From Mactromeris polynyma (taxonomy: Eukaryota > Mollusca > Bivalvia > Venerida > Mactridae): a DNA stretch of 64,000 nt. Below are positions 12,531 to 24,604 of the stretch, one piece after another. The notes under the pieces are model-generated. The model saw nothing but the letters and a program-made list of their open reading frames with translations. It made no database searches and had not been told where the DNA came from. The translations under genes and the position numbers were made by a program. The stretch is from NCBI GenBank assembly GCA_032209605.1, contig JASFXZ010000002.1:56608431-56672430 (forward strand). The letters are read 5' to 3'. How positions within the stretch are numbered: the first letter of the stretch is position 1; every line of letters begins with the position of its first letter.

Positions 12531-15500
12531 AAGTCATGCGATCATGTAACAAACACTACGCACTACTGGTAGATAACTAACTTCTCACAGAATAAACACT
12601 TAACCGTTTCCTATTTTTAATTGTGTTGTCGTAAATGACCTGCCAGTGTATATCGCTATACGTAAGAACATTAACAACAATATAGCGATTTCAATCAAAT
12701 GATATCTCAATTAACCAATCCCAAGTAATTCCTTGTTGGTGATAGGTTAGTATTGATATACGAGTACAGCTTCTGGTTCAATTTATATTTCCACTGCAAA
12801 ATAACACATTAAGTATTGAATTGCAGACGACCATCGTCACGTGTTCACTGAATAAGTTAATACGCCAATACAAACTTCTAAACATATTCTGTATTTGAAG
12901 ACATTTAGAGTTTATAATGAGATTGTACGAGTATAAGTTAGAGAGTTTGTATAGGGACTTCATTAATTAGGAAACAATTATGTAAGGTTCTGTATTTCCC
13001 ATCGCATGTATTGAGAAGCGTTTTCGCCTCGTTTTCGTCCGTACTATCCGCGAACTACGTATGGCGCACTTTTAGAAATAGTGTACGCGTGCAAGGTTCC
13101 TATATAGCGGGGATCAAGCTACTCTCTGTAAAACAGATGACAAGACTTGTTCAAGTACCAAGTATATGTTTATTTTCAGTGTCCAGTTCTAGAATGATCT
13201 TAATATTACATAATAATTAATTGATGTGTTATATTTGGGTATATGTGAGTACAGTTCAAGTCGTTTAAAAGCATATTTGGGGAATATCGCTTAGCTAGTG
13301 AGGGTACCATAACTACATAAGTAGTACATCTACACCAAATAAAGCACATCTCATATAAAATGCTAACAAACTCATAAGAATAATAATGTATATCAGCATT
13401 AATTAAATGTTCATTTCATTTAGAAGCAAAGATAGAAAAATGTATAATATTGATAAAAATAACATACCTGTAAAACAGATGACAAGACTTGTTCAAGTAC
13501 AAAGTATAATGTTTATTTTCAGTGTCCAGTTCTAGAATGATACTGGACATTGAAAATGTTGCTACTTAAAGTGTCTTGAGTCAAGCTTGTCACAGGTAGT
13601 TTTACTCAAGGTTTAAATTAAGACTTCTATTGATTTATGTAATTTTGAAATCTACAGTTGATAGATAATCATACAGGAATGTAATAATTAAGGCGTATTT
13701 TTATAATTAACTAAGCCATTTGAACAAAGAGGTGATAAAAACAAACCATTAGATAATAATAGGGCTTAGCCTAGAGAAGCTGTCAAATTTTAACACCATC
13801 TGTTATTATAATATCAGATAGATTTTAGTGTCTAATTTGGAATTGTTTAAAACTTTAAATACATTATTAAATATTAAAATATAGTATTTATATTTGAAAT
13901 CTACATTTCATGACAATAATTTTGATACCAAATACGGTATGATTATGAAATGAACAACATAATAAGTGAATTTAATAAATATACAATAATATTGCTAATT
14001 ATGTAATAAGAATATAAAGCAAAAATATGAATCATAATACATGCATCACTCAAATATCTTCTTAATTGATTATTTGAAACACAAGATGACAAAATGATTA
14101 CAATGGCATTTACAAACAGAGAAGAATCTGACGAGAACATAATTGATCATACATTCTCCAGAAGACAACTGTAACCGACAATAAGACACAAACACAACGG
14201 TTCTTTCAAACATTATTTGGGGCTGGGGATCGAACGTTGTTTCACTAAATAGTAAGGTTACATCCGGTGGCCATTGAGATAACTTATTTTTCTGGGGTAT
14301 ATACCGAACTAAATAGTTCACAAACAACATAAAGTGAATAAAGAGTGAATATGTATGGTTCTAATATTTTAAAGTTCAACATGTGTCATCTGTCCTGTGA
14401 TACAGTCGGACACGTATCTGTGGCAATTCCTGATTCAGTCATCTGTTCTGTGATACAGTCGGACACGTGTATGTGGCATTTCCTGATTCAGTCATCTGTT
14501 CTGTGATACAGTCGGTCACGTGTATGTGGCATTTCCTGATTCAGTCATCTGTTCTGTGATACAGTCGGACACGTGTATGTGGCATTTCCTGATTCAGTCA
14601 TCTGTTCTGTGATACAGTCGGTCACGTGTATGTGGCATTTCCTGATTCAGTCATCTGTCCTGTGATACAGTCGGTCACGTATCTGTGGCATTTCCTGATT
14701 CAGTCATCTGTTCTGTGATACAGTCGGTCACGTATCTGTGGCATTTCCTGATTCAGTCATCTGTTCTGTGATACAGTCGGTCACGTTTATGTAGCATTTC
14801 CTGATTCAGTCATCTGTCCTGTGATACAGTCGGTCACGTATCTGTGGCATTTCCTGATTCAGTCATCTGTTCTGTGATACAGTCGGTCACGTATCTGTGG
14901 CATTTCCTGATTCAGTCATCTGTTCTGTGATACAGTCGGTCACGTTTATGTAGCATTTCCTGATTCAGTCATCTGTTCTGTGATACAGTCGGATACGTTT
15001 ATGTGGCATTTCCTGATTCAGTCATCTGTTCTGTGATACAGTCGGTCACGTATCTGTGGCATTTCCTGATTCAGTCATCTGTTCTGTGATACAGTCGGTC
15101 ACGTTTATGTAGCATTTCCTGATTCAGTCATCTGTTCTGTGATACAGTCGGTCACGTTTATGTAGCATTTCCTGATTCAGTCATCTGTTCTGTGATACAG
15201 TCGGTCACGTTTATGTAGCATTTCCTGATTCAGTCATCTGTTCTGTGATACAGTCGGTCACGTTTATGTAGCATTTCCTGATTCAGTCATCTGTTCTGTG
15301 ATACAGTCGGTCACGTTTATGTGGCATTTCCTGATTCAGTCATCTGTTCTGTGATACAGTCGGTCACGTTTATGTAGCATTTCCTGATTCAGTCATCTGT
15401 TCTGTGATACAGTCGGACACGTTTATGTGGCATTTCCTGATTCAGTCATCTGTTCTGTGATACAGTCGGTCACGTTTATGTAGCATTTCCTGATTCAGTC

Positions 15501-16001
15501 ATCTGTTCTGTGATACAGTCGGACACGTTTATGTGGCATTTCCTGATTCAGTCATCTGTTCTGTGATACAGTCGGACACGTTTATGTGGCATTTCCTGAT
15601 TCAGTCATCTGTTCTGTGATACAGTCGGACACGTTTATGTGGCAATTCCTGTCCGTCATTAATGTGCACTAACATCAGTTAGAATGATCATCAAGTTGCG
15701 TAATTTGTTTATTCAAAAGTAACAAAAAGTTTCAAGCACAATAGTTGACATAAAGAAGGTAACATAGAGTAACTTACATCCAGTGTCCTCGAGTAAGTTA
15801 TAAGCATGTGTTCATGTTCTCTTTTTCCAAGTATTTATCCCGTAGTCCAACAACCAATTGTTATAAAATTCATCGTTCATTTCATTATTTGGTTTTGTTT
15901 AGTAGAATAAAGGTAATGTTTTAATAACTTTTATCACGTAGTCCCTGACTATTTGTTACGTAATTATTTGTCATGCATTCTCATTCCTCTGGCCCTTACA
16001 C
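12529..16001. repeat. Segmental duplication, copy B
   Basis: Second, shorter copy of the block at 4678-12530: left flank 12529-14381, satellite array, then a right flank that includes about 60 bp (near 15660-15730) absent from copy A. It ends at GGCCCTTACAC, directly abutting a perfect palindrome. No host gene is visible in either flank. Confidence 0.85.
14382..15651. repeat. 53-bp satellite array B (about 24 copies)
   Basis: Same 53-bp unit as array A, with a different variant spectrum: GGCATTTCCTG, TTTATGTAGCA and CGGACACG predominate here, while array A is dominated by GTGACAATTCC and GTGGCAATTCC. 1270 bp is 24 units. The two arrays have been homogenised separately since duplication. Confidence 0.97.
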
Positions 16002-16049
16002 ACAATATATACATTATATTATAAATTATAATATAATGTATATATTGTG
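16001..16049. repeat. Perfect 24-bp-arm AT palindrome
   Basis: Arms at 16001-16024 and 16026-16049 are perfect inverse complements with a single base between them. It starts at the last base of the duplicated block and leads into the GGAA/GACT simple repeat, so it marks a breakpoint. Confidence 0.95.
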
Positions 16050-16350
16050 ACTGAAGGACGGAAGAAAGGAAGGACTTGAATGACTGAAGGAAGGAATGAA
16101 GGAATGACTGAATGACTGAAGGAAGGAAGGAAGGAAGGAATGACTGAATGACTGAAGGAAGGAAGGAAGGACTGAATGACTGAAGGAAGGAAGAACCGAA
16201 GGACTTGAAGGACTGAAGGAAGGAAGGACTGAAGGACTGAAGGAAGGAAGGAAGGACTGAATGACTGAATGACTGAATGAAGGAAGGAAGAACTTGAAGG
16301 ACTGAATAAAGGAAGGAGGGAAGGAAGGAAGGAAAGAAGGAATGAAGGAT
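16050..16350. repeat. GAAGGAAT/GACTGAAG simple-repeat tract
   Basis: Purine-rich low-complexity sequence built from GAAGGAAG, GAATGACT and GGACTGAAG words. The minus strand reads as a stop-free Ser/Pro-rich frame that is purely compositional. Confidence 0.9.
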
Positions 16351-17119
16351 TATTGTGTGTTTGATTGATTTGTAAGAATTTTTCAGGCTTACTCCATCTA
16401 TTTCTTTTACTATTTTGTCCTTTCCTTTTAACCATCTGAATCAATTGCTGTATTTTTGCTGCATTTTCATTAACACAATTTATGTAGAACATTGTCTAGA
16501 AATATGTTTTACTGTATTATTTTTCTTGGTGGAAAGAACTGGATTTATTACAGCATCATATAAATAACTTTGGTCAACAAAATTGAACGCAAAGCATTCA
16601 AATTAGTTCAATAATAATATTCCAAAAATGAATATGATAATCAAATAAACCTTACCCAATTCATTTTTGTTCTTCAAGTATTATACATACTTCCTACTAA
16701 TGTATATTATGTTATCAATAAATATGTTATCTTTTGCTGTAAAATACCCCCCATTGTAATTGATTCTGAAAAAAATGCAGCAATTACAATAACATTTTAA
16801 ATGACCATGATACACCATGATATTGTCTCCCTAGTTTAAAGATTTAAAATACTTCATTTGAGGAAACAATATCTTGACATACTAAGTTATAGAAAATGAA
16901 TGTGTGTTATACTAATTTTTTTCTGCATTTTTATCAGTGCAATATTGCTGTATAAAATAAGCTCATTGGCTCTATTTATCAGTGTATGGCTTCTGGCGTG
17001 TACTCACGATCCTTATCTATCTCACTGTAGCCCCTTAATCATTGACCACCGGCTAGTTCTCATGGTACATCAGATCAAAGGGTCTGTAGTGTAATTATAA
17101 CTGTATTCCTGCTGAGGTG
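16351..17119. other. Spacer, nothing seen
   Basis: AT-rich sequence between the simple repeat and the retrotransposon 3' end. Short frames show no family motif. Confidence 0.4.
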
Positions 17120-17545
17120 TTACTGCTCAGATCTGAGCAATTTTCGACCACGATTCCTAAGACTGTATATACATACCGCCATTTTAAACAAGGACAAACG
17201 GCAGGTAAAATACAGATCTGTGTTCGTAAACGAATTCACTGTATCAATATGATTTCCATTATAAAACCATTTTTCATGTTTTGACAATTGACCGCCATTT
17301 TTGAAAACAACTACTTTAGACTTATCAACATTTACAGAGAGATGCCAATTTATACAATATTGATGTACAACATTTAACTGTTTTTGCAGTCCAACAACTG
17401 TGTCTGAGACAAGGGCAACATCATCTGCAAACATTAAAATAAACACTTCAGCTATATCTGGGTTCAGTTGGACACCATATGATCCACAGTTTGCAATTTC
17501 TGAAGCTAGTTCATTGATAAATAAACAGAACAGAACTGGACTCAA
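17120..17545 (-). pseudogene. Reverse transcriptase fragment (catalytic FADD block)
   Basis: Open frame of about 140 codons beginning SPVLFCLFINELASEI and containing MFADDVALVSDT, the metal-binding Asp-Asp of LINE reverse transcriptases. The sequence after KVVVFKNGG departs from the family and ends in a chance stop. It belongs to the element at 17120-19690. Confidence 0.85.
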
Positions 17546-17715
17546 CTTACAGCCCTGTCTTAATCCTATTGGGCAGTCATAATCTGAACAAACAAATCCA
17601 TTTCTTACACAAGACTTAACAGTAGTGTATAGTGCTTGAATAGATTTAAATAAATGACACCATTCTGATTTAATGCTTCATAAAGTTTTGCCCTGTTTAT
17701 TGAATCGAAAGCCTT

Positions 17716-18237
17716 TTAAAAATCTATGAAGGCCACAAAAAGCTTTTTCCTTTTTTTACACAAGTATTTACTGATCAGCGAATATAAAACAAAAGCGTTA
17801 TCTATTGTGGAGTATCCAGAACGGAATCCGGTCTGAGATTCTGTAATTCTACCATATGCATTAACATAAAAAGTAATACGTTTATTTATAATACTGATAT
17901 GTATCTTACTAAATATGTCAATCAATGATATGCCTCTGTAATTATCAGGTTCATTTAAGCTACCCTTCTTATGTACATGTATTAATATACAACGTGACCA
18001 AGCACTTGGGAATTCTCCTGATTTAAATATTCTATTAAACATTTTTCTCAAATATGGTAAAATAACATCAATTCCATATATAAACTGTTCGGCTATTAAA
18101 TTTCCAGATGAACATTTTCTAGGATTTATATCATGAACAGCATCAATAATTTCATCATCAGTAATTTCAGTATTAAATAGAATGTTTTCAACACTATCAT
18201 ATATCATATTATCAAATTCTAAGTTTTGTATAAACAC
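17716..18237 (-). pseudogene. Reverse transcriptase fragment (fingers/palm)
   Basis: About 173 open codons with LINE reverse-transcriptase blocks: FNRIFKSGEFPSAW, DNYRGISLIDIFSKI, GFRSGYSTIDNAF and LFVAFIDF, the last being the FIDF block with the first catalytic Asp. A frame break separates it from the FADD fragment downstream. Confidence 0.85.
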
Positions 18238-18949
18238 ATCATCTGAGGAACTAAATACCTTTTTAAAATGATCAAACCATGTGTTTGTTGCAATATTAGA
18301 TTTTACTGCAGAATTGCCTGCTATACGTTTCAGTTTTTTCCAAAACTGTGTTGGATCATTTAATGAATTTTCTAAACCTACTAAGCAAGACTTAAAATAA
18401 GCTTTCTTTTTATTACTACAGACATTCTTGTATTAGTTTCTACATGAAATGTATGCATTTTAATTGTGTACATTTCTACTTAATCTAAAGTTCCGTAATA
18501 ACTTATTACTTCTCGATTTTAATTGTTTACACTCGAAGTCAAACCATTTCCTACTGTTATTTACCTTATACCTTTTCTTTCGCTTTCTAAAATTCCCTGA
18601 ACAATTGATTATTACTTTTTCTATATTAACAATGATATCGTCTATACTAACATTTGCATCGTCAATCATAGTGTCAATATTGTCAAAACCATCTTCAAAT
18701 ACACTCTCTGATAAAATGGACTTAAATTCTGAAGCATTTTCAGAATTAATTATATATCTATCAGTCTCCACTGTAGTATTAATTTCCTTATGCTGGCAGT
18801 TTTCAACATTTTAACAGGTGCACTTTGTAAAGTCAGACTTAATGGTAGGTGATCACTCTCTGTCATATTTTCAATACAAAAATTCACTATAGCATCAAAG
18901 ATGCCTCTCGTACTTATAAAATAATCTACAGTACTACAACCATTACTAC

Positions 18950-19309
18950 CTATATATGTAAAACCCTCAATGTGGTTTTATCTGCTCCAAGTCTACCATT
19001 AACAATGTACATTCCATATTTTTTGCAGAATGTTAAAAGCTTTCTGCCAAAAGCATTTACTTTACAATCTCTATTGACTCTTGGTAAGTTCATGTTATCA
19101 TCAATAATATTAATAAATGGTTGTAGTTCGGGAATATTGTCATTCATACTAACAAAACCACTCAAATTACCTGTTCTTGAGTTCAGATCACCACAAAACA
19201 ACATTTCACAATTTCTAAACAAATTCATATTTTCTGAGACAACATTCTCAAGCAAATTAATACCAGTTTCAGAGTCTGTATTATAGAAGTTAGAACTCTC
19301 AGGAGGCAC
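18950..19309 (-). pseudogene. LINE endonuclease fragment
   Basis: About 119 open codons with the GDLNSRTG motif of AP-endonuclease-type LINE proteins. The N-terminal part (QETWL) and C-terminal part (SDHLPLSL) are in other frames on either side. Confidence 0.75.
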
Positions 19310-19690
19310 ATACAGACAAGAAAATATTACATCTTTGTCAATATTAAATAAGTTTTTTTCTTATTTCAAAAATATTCCAAAGCTACAATTTTCTATCAAT
19401 CTTTCAACATATTTTGCAAGATAACATTTAATATAAACTAAGATTCCGCCCATGATTCTACCACCAGCTTTAGACTTTTTGGCTAAACAGCTGTAACATT
19501 TATAATCAGGTAAAAAATATGTTAAGCTTTCAATATCAGTTAACCAAGTTTCCTGTAAACATACAAAGTAAAATTGTTTTAAGTAATTTGCAAAGTCACT
19601 ATCATTTGATTTTTCTAATAAACCATTTACATTCCTCGAAAGAAAGTTAACGTGTGTGGGGCTTTGACCACCATCCTATTTACTTCTGTT

Positions 19691-20882
19691 AGTTGAGTTT
19701 TCTGTGACTTCCATTACCTCTGTTTCATCCCCACGCCTCCTTATTCCTCTTTTGAAAGAACGTGATGCATAAAACACGTAATCATCGGAGCGCTTTTCAT
19801 GCATAAAACAAGATGAAACAGGTCAGTAACTGATGAGAGAATCGCGCGATTGCGCATTGGTTTTGACGAGAAGCAATGACAGATAACCACGCACCACATT
19901 GATTCGATGGCTCGCTTCAAAAATTCCACTTCGTTCTAAAGTCTAGTTACAAAGTCATTTGGAATCAAAAAGAGCGCCGAAACTTATCGTATGGTATAAT
20001 TTGTTTAATACAGCAAACTAGGAAAGCAAAATGAAATCAGCTGCGTCCAATCAGAGCGTTTCTCGTAAGTCATCATATTACCATAGTATAACAAACAAAT
20101 CAAAGAACGAATCCCTTAAGTTTTTGTTAATTACAAATTAATGCTTAATGTTTAAGGTTATGGATATCTATTTAACGATCCAAAGGTCAGCAACCTAACA
20201 CTTGCTGAGCATTCGTCGATCATGAATGCATACAAAATGTTAACATCGCAATAACATTCAAAAGATTGTCACTGAAGATCAATAGCATGATGAAATCGAC
20301 ATTTGACATGCTGAGTAATCCAATCAAGCATGTTTGTTGCATTTCAGAAAACCTGTATTTTTTTACTTTCTCGTCTACTACTAAGAAATAGATCGTATTG
20401 TTACCTAGCAACGTTATACCGTACAAACAGGAAAGAATAAACAGCCGTACAGCCCTTCTCAATAAACCACCATGAACTTTACCAGAAGAATGACGAAAAC
20501 GAGCAAAAAATGCCACATAGAAAATGCACTTTTGAACATATTTATAATATGAAAAGGGTGCTATATAAATTTGGAATAATAATAATAATAATATCCGCCC
20601 CTAGAGCGCAATAAGACCTATACCTACATGTAAACTATTACCGCTGAAAGACACACGGGGCACAAAACACAAACATGAATGATGGACGAAAATAGGAGTA
20701 CTGCCTTGTGACAGCCAGTGGCAAAACATCCCTGGGGGTTTATACCTGATTTAAGGGCGCAACCAACCTCACACTTATCATACAACCTTATAATAAGACG
20801 AACAGCGTAAATAAGAAAACCCCTGCTGGTCAACTACCGAACATAGGAGACGACGAACACAGAATCATGCATGTCGAACATA
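19691..20882. other. Spacer with a dispersed-repeat-like segment
   Basis: No gene seen. The stretch 20575-20840 contains an AAT microsatellite near 20577-20591 next to GC-richer sequence, and looks like part of a dispersed repeat on the minus strand. I recognise no protein. Confidence 0.35.
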
Positions 20883-21035
20883 CAGTCGAGCCTCGCTTAT
20901 TCGACAACCTTCTACCCGAATACTTGGCATCATCCGACATAAATATCAGGTTCCGATGTTTCTTCTTAGGCACGTCGAATTAAAATGGGTTATTCGAAAC
21001 CATGCATTATTCGAAATAAAATATCCCTTCTATGT
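20883..21035 (+). mobile_element. Fragment of a pogo/Tc-like MITE
   Basis: Starts after TA with CAGTCGAGCCTCGCTTATTC and is similar through most of its length to the left half of the element at 47687-48023 (shared TTCGACAACCTTCT and ATAAATATCAGGT words, then TATTCGAAAATAA-like sequence). The matching right terminal repeat is not found; the fragment stops shortly before the 93-bp minisatellite. Confidence 0.55.
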
Positions 21036-21109
21036 AAATTTGAATTGTGTGCAGTTTCTTTCATGTAACTTTCTACTGTTCTTCTGGGTTTGGTAAGCAG
21101 ATCTTCATG

Positions 21110-21592
21110 CACTGGATCTACATTTATGAAGCACCTCATGGTATGAGGCGCTTAGACTCGGGCGTGTTGTGGTGGTATGCCTTGTGTAGAACAGTGGGTT
21201 CGGAAAAGGCCTACATTTATGAAGCACCTCATGGTATGAGGAGCTTAGCCTCGGGCGTGTTGTGGTGGTATGCCTTGTGTAGAACAGTGGGTTCGGAAAA
21301 GGCCTACATTTATGAAGCACCTCATGGTATGAGGAGCTTAGCCTCGGGCGTGTTGTGGTGGTATGCCTTGTGTAGAACAGTGGGTTCGGAAAAGGCCTAC
21401 ATTTATGAAGAACCTCATGGTATGAGGAGCTTAGACTCGGGCGTGTTGTGGTGGTATGCCTTGGGTAGAACAGTGGGTTCGGAAAAGGCCTACATTTATG
21501 AAGCACCTCATGGTATGAGGCGCTTAGACTCGGGCGTGTTGTGGTGGTATGCCTTGTGTAGAACAGTGGGTTCGGAAAAGGCCTACATTTAT
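21110..21592. repeat. 93-bp minisatellite (5 copies)
   Basis: Five tandem copies of a 93-bp unit starting TACATTTATGAAGCACCTCA and ending GGTTCGGAAAAGGCC, with few substitutions between copies. A 93-bp unit is 31 codons, so reading frames stay open on both strands. I do not call these genes: both strands are equally open and no start context or splicing supports them. Confidence 0.93.
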
Positions 21593-22335
21593 TGCTTTTC
21601 ATGGTATTTCATGCTTCCTAGTTGCTCTCTCTCGTTAATTATCTATTTCACATTGATTTTCATGTATACTTCTTTGGAGACTATATATGTAGTATTTTCG
21701 GTAATTCTAACTGTGGTGTTTGGTTTTACTTCTTAATCCAAATATGTCATTTCCTTGGAGTTAGGGATATTATACTTTTGGACATAGGCCTACACGATGT
21801 AGTTACCTGTGACAGTGGTATGTGACAGGGTTCGGGAAACACTGGGTTTGTTTTATTTTTTAGAAGGGATTTTGGGGAGGGATACATTCTGACTATCTTA
21901 ATTATTATTTCTTATTTACCGTTTTAGTTATTGTCTTCTCTCAACCTGTTTTGTACTACTGTTACTTTATACTCTAATTCATGTCAGTTCAAAGGCCCTC
22001 AGAGTTTATGTTATAGTATTATATGTCGTTTCGATGTGAAATACACGTGAGTGTGATTGGACTTATAATATAGTGTGGATCGGTTGGAGATTGGGGTTAC
22101 GATGTTGTTATTGAATTTGTTATATACACATCGGTACTTGCTGTTTATCTGTGGATATTCCACTGGGTAGGTTGGAGTCAGCCTTGTATCCAGATATCCC
22201 AGGGTTTTCAGTATGTGTGTGACGGACGACCAGCATATTGGCCAGTTTGGTCACGATGGTTTATAAATTAGAATTCTTACATGTTATTTAAATATTATAA
22301 ATGATTAATATATTTCATATCTGAAAGGTATGATT
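21593..22335. other. Spacer, nothing seen
   Basis: T-rich sequence with only short frames and no recognisable motif. Confidence 0.4.
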
Positions 22336-22608
22336 TAACGATAAGATTTATTTTACGTCGCATATGTGAACAATGAAACATTGCAAGCTCTGTAGAGCTT
22401 TTTGGCCACGATCATATGTACAAGTAGTATACATGATATATTTAAGGACATACCTACCCTTCTAGCATCCAGTAGCAGTAGCAATGCAAAGTGAAGTTTC
22501 TTGTCTACGGACACACACCGAGGTCAGTGGTCCCTCTGGGGATTCAACTCTGGACCCCTAGATCTTAAAGCTAACACCCTTACCACTACCCCACGGCGCT
22601 TCACGATT
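22336..22608 (-). mobile_element. tRNA-derived SINE
   Basis: On the minus strand the head (about 22608-22500) looks like a tRNA. It has an A-box-like GTGGGGTAGTGGTAAGG and a B-box-like GAGTTGAATCCCC about 45 bases apart, which are internal RNA polymerase III promoter elements. The body runs through CTCTACAGAGCTTGCAATG to a tail near GCGACGTAAAATAAATC, which resembles 3' ends of mollusc SINEs as I remember them. The family name is unknown to me. Confidence 0.7.
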
Positions 22609-22789
22609 TGATCTATTAAGGAACACAAGATACAAGGCTGAAGCTATTCAAACTATTATCTATAGTCGGAAAGATTACAACGTTAAACATTTGCTGTGAA
22701 CTGGGATCAACTACGAATAGCTATTTACCGACTTAACTTGTATTTGCACATAATAGAAACATTTTTGAACAGTTTTAAGACCATTGATC

Positions 22790-23390
22790 ATAGACATATA
22801 GGCAATACAGACTATGTACAGGGGACGGGTGATCATAGACATATAGGCAATACAGACTATGTACAGGGGTCGGGTGATCATAGACATATAGGCAATACAG
22901 ACAATGTACAGGGGTCGGGTGATCATAGACATATAGGCAATACAGACTATGTACAGGGGTCGGGTGATCATAGACATATAGGCAATACAGACTATGTACA
23001 GGGGTCGGGTGATCATAGACATATAGGCAATACAGACTATGTACAGGGGTCGGGTGATCATAGACATATAGGCAATACAGACTATGTACAGGGGTCGGGT
23101 GATCATAGACATATAGGCAATACAGACTATATAGGCAATACAGACTATGTACAGGGGTCGGGTGATCATAGACATATAGGCAATACAGACTATGTACAGG
23201 GGTCGGGTGATCATAGACATATAGGCAATACAGACTATGTACAGGGGTCGGGTGATCATAGACATATAGGCAATACAGACTATGTACAGGGGTCGGGTGA
23301 TCATAGACATATAGGCAATACAGACTATGTACAGGGGTCGGGTGATCATAGACATATAGGCAATACAGACTATGTAAAGGGGTCGGGATT
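22790..23390. repeat. 45-bp minisatellite (about 13 copies)
   Basis: Tandem copies of a 45-bp unit containing GATCATAGACATATAGGC and ATGTACAGGGGTCGGGT, nearly identical to each other. One unit near 23125 carries a small internal duplication of 15 bp. The unit is 15 codons, so stop-free frames cross the array on both strands; these are not supported as genes. Confidence 0.95.
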
Positions 23391-23852
23391 ATAACGGATA
23401 CTGACACTCAGCACTCAAATCTTAAACCAAAAATTTACTCTCATAAGTTTGATAGTGATTTGTATAAAGTGTAAAACATGTATGATAATGTTAAATGAGT
23501 GTTGAATATTCCTAGTGGCCCATTTTCGTCTTCATAATATTACTAAATCCCGAAGAAAACGGACCAAAAAGCTCAGCATTCATTTGATGGTATCTTACAT
23601 TTTTCACACTCAAATTTCCAGTATCAGATTATCAAATAATAACAATAATTCTTTATTTAACGAAGGTAACTCATTTAACAATGACATGTTAATCTTCCCT
23701 GAGGCCTTCAAAAACAATTCATACAAAGAGAAAAATACAAACATACACAATACATAGAACAGTAAACTACATGTATAGATATATTGAATAAGCAACTATG
23801 GATTCAATGTGCTGTAAAATACAATTGATACGGGTATCTTCATTCTGTAAAG
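23391..23852. other. Spacer between minisatellite and LINE fragment
   Basis: The first about 37 bases (23384-23420) are an inverted, imperfect match to 24553-24604 on the other side of the LINE fragment. Otherwise AT-rich and non-coding. Confidence 0.45.
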
Positions 23853-24512
23853 TTAAAAATAGTTTGAACATTTGATCTTAAATGCGTCTAAATTATTTGT
23901 TTCCTTAATATCATTTGGCAAATTATTCCAGGTAATAAGACCAGAATATTTAAATGTTCTTTTAAAGAAATCAGAATTTGGTCTTGGTACATGAAGCTGT
24001 CCTGATGTTGTCGACCTGAGCGAATAATTATTATAAAGATCAGTACATGCAGTGAATTTATTAGATAGATAATCAGGGGCTAGACCATTCATGCATTTAA
24101 ACATTAAGACAGCTTGAAAGTATTTTACCCTCGTAAAAATGGTCATCCATCCTAGCTCTTTAAACATAAGAGTTGTTGGAAAATCAAAAGAAACATTTAA
24201 AATTAATCGTGCAGCACTTTTTTGGAGCTTCTGAATCCTTTCCAGATTACAGTTTGTTGTAAGGCCCCACACTGTACAACACTAGTGGTCAATTATTGGT
24301 AATATGTAGCTATTGTAAAAAAGGTTAAGGCCCTTTAATGGTAAATAATGTTTCAACCTTTTTAACAGGTATATTCTGCTTGAAACAATTTCACATAATT
24401 TATCAATTTGATTTGACCATGGCAGATTTTTATCAATATAAAGTCCAAGAAGTTTTTCAACTTCAACATTATCTAAAGAGATATTATCTTGTGATAAAAC
24501 ACATAAAACCAA
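23853..24512 (-). pseudogene. CR1-like LINE reverse transcriptase, C-terminal fragment
   Basis: A single minus-strand frame of about 220 codons with one internal TAG (24282-24284), followed in frame by the second half. The first half has KLLGLYIDKNLPWSNQIDKL and FYNSYILPIIDH. The second has LERIQKLQKSAARLILN, LGWMTIFTRVKYFQAVLMFK, NGLAPDYLS and WNNLPNDIKE. These are the conserved C-terminal features of CR1/Jockey-type reverse transcriptases of invertebrates and fish. The catalytic domain is absent, as expected for a 5'-truncated insertion. Host function is unlikely. Confidence 0.85.
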
Positions 24513-24604
24513 TGCTATTTAGGTCTTTGAGATTAGTAAGGGTTAATTTTGTGATTTGAGTAGTAATTGCTGACTGCTGAGTGTAATTATCCGTTATAAT
24601 CCCG

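Larger units (their letters stand above)
17120..19690 (-). mobile_element. Decayed non-LTR (LINE) retrotransposon with endonuclease and reverse transcriptase
   Basis: Read on the minus strand, the region gives in order the pieces of a LINE ORF2. An apurinic-like endonuclease starts near 19650 (NVNGL, then CLQETWL near 19560), continues with GDLNSRTG (about 19170-19195) and ends with STVDYFIS and SDHLPLSL (about 18850-18950). A linker lies around 18460-18770. Reverse transcriptase blocks follow: DNYRGISLIDIFSKI and ESQTGFRSGYSTIDNAF at 17716-18237, then KLSPVLFCLFINEL and the catalytic FADD box near 17430. Stops and frameshifts split the frame into at least four pieces, so it cannot be active. 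The clade is unresolved (CR1/Jockey-like or RTE-like). The 3' end appears lost just after the FADD region, unlike the usual 5' truncation. Confidence 0.85.

Noticed and set aside
21047..21736. Possible 31-residue repeat protein
   Set aside because: Both strands of the 93-bp minisatellite are equally open and nothing beyond the array looks coding.
22500..22608. Functional tRNA gene on the minus strand
   Set aside because: A- and B-box-like words are present but the sequence continues into a SINE body and tail and no proper acceptor stem is seen.
22696..23407. Repeat-protein-like frames of 210-232 codons on both strands
   Set aside because: Produced by the 45-bp minisatellite; no start context, domain or splice support.
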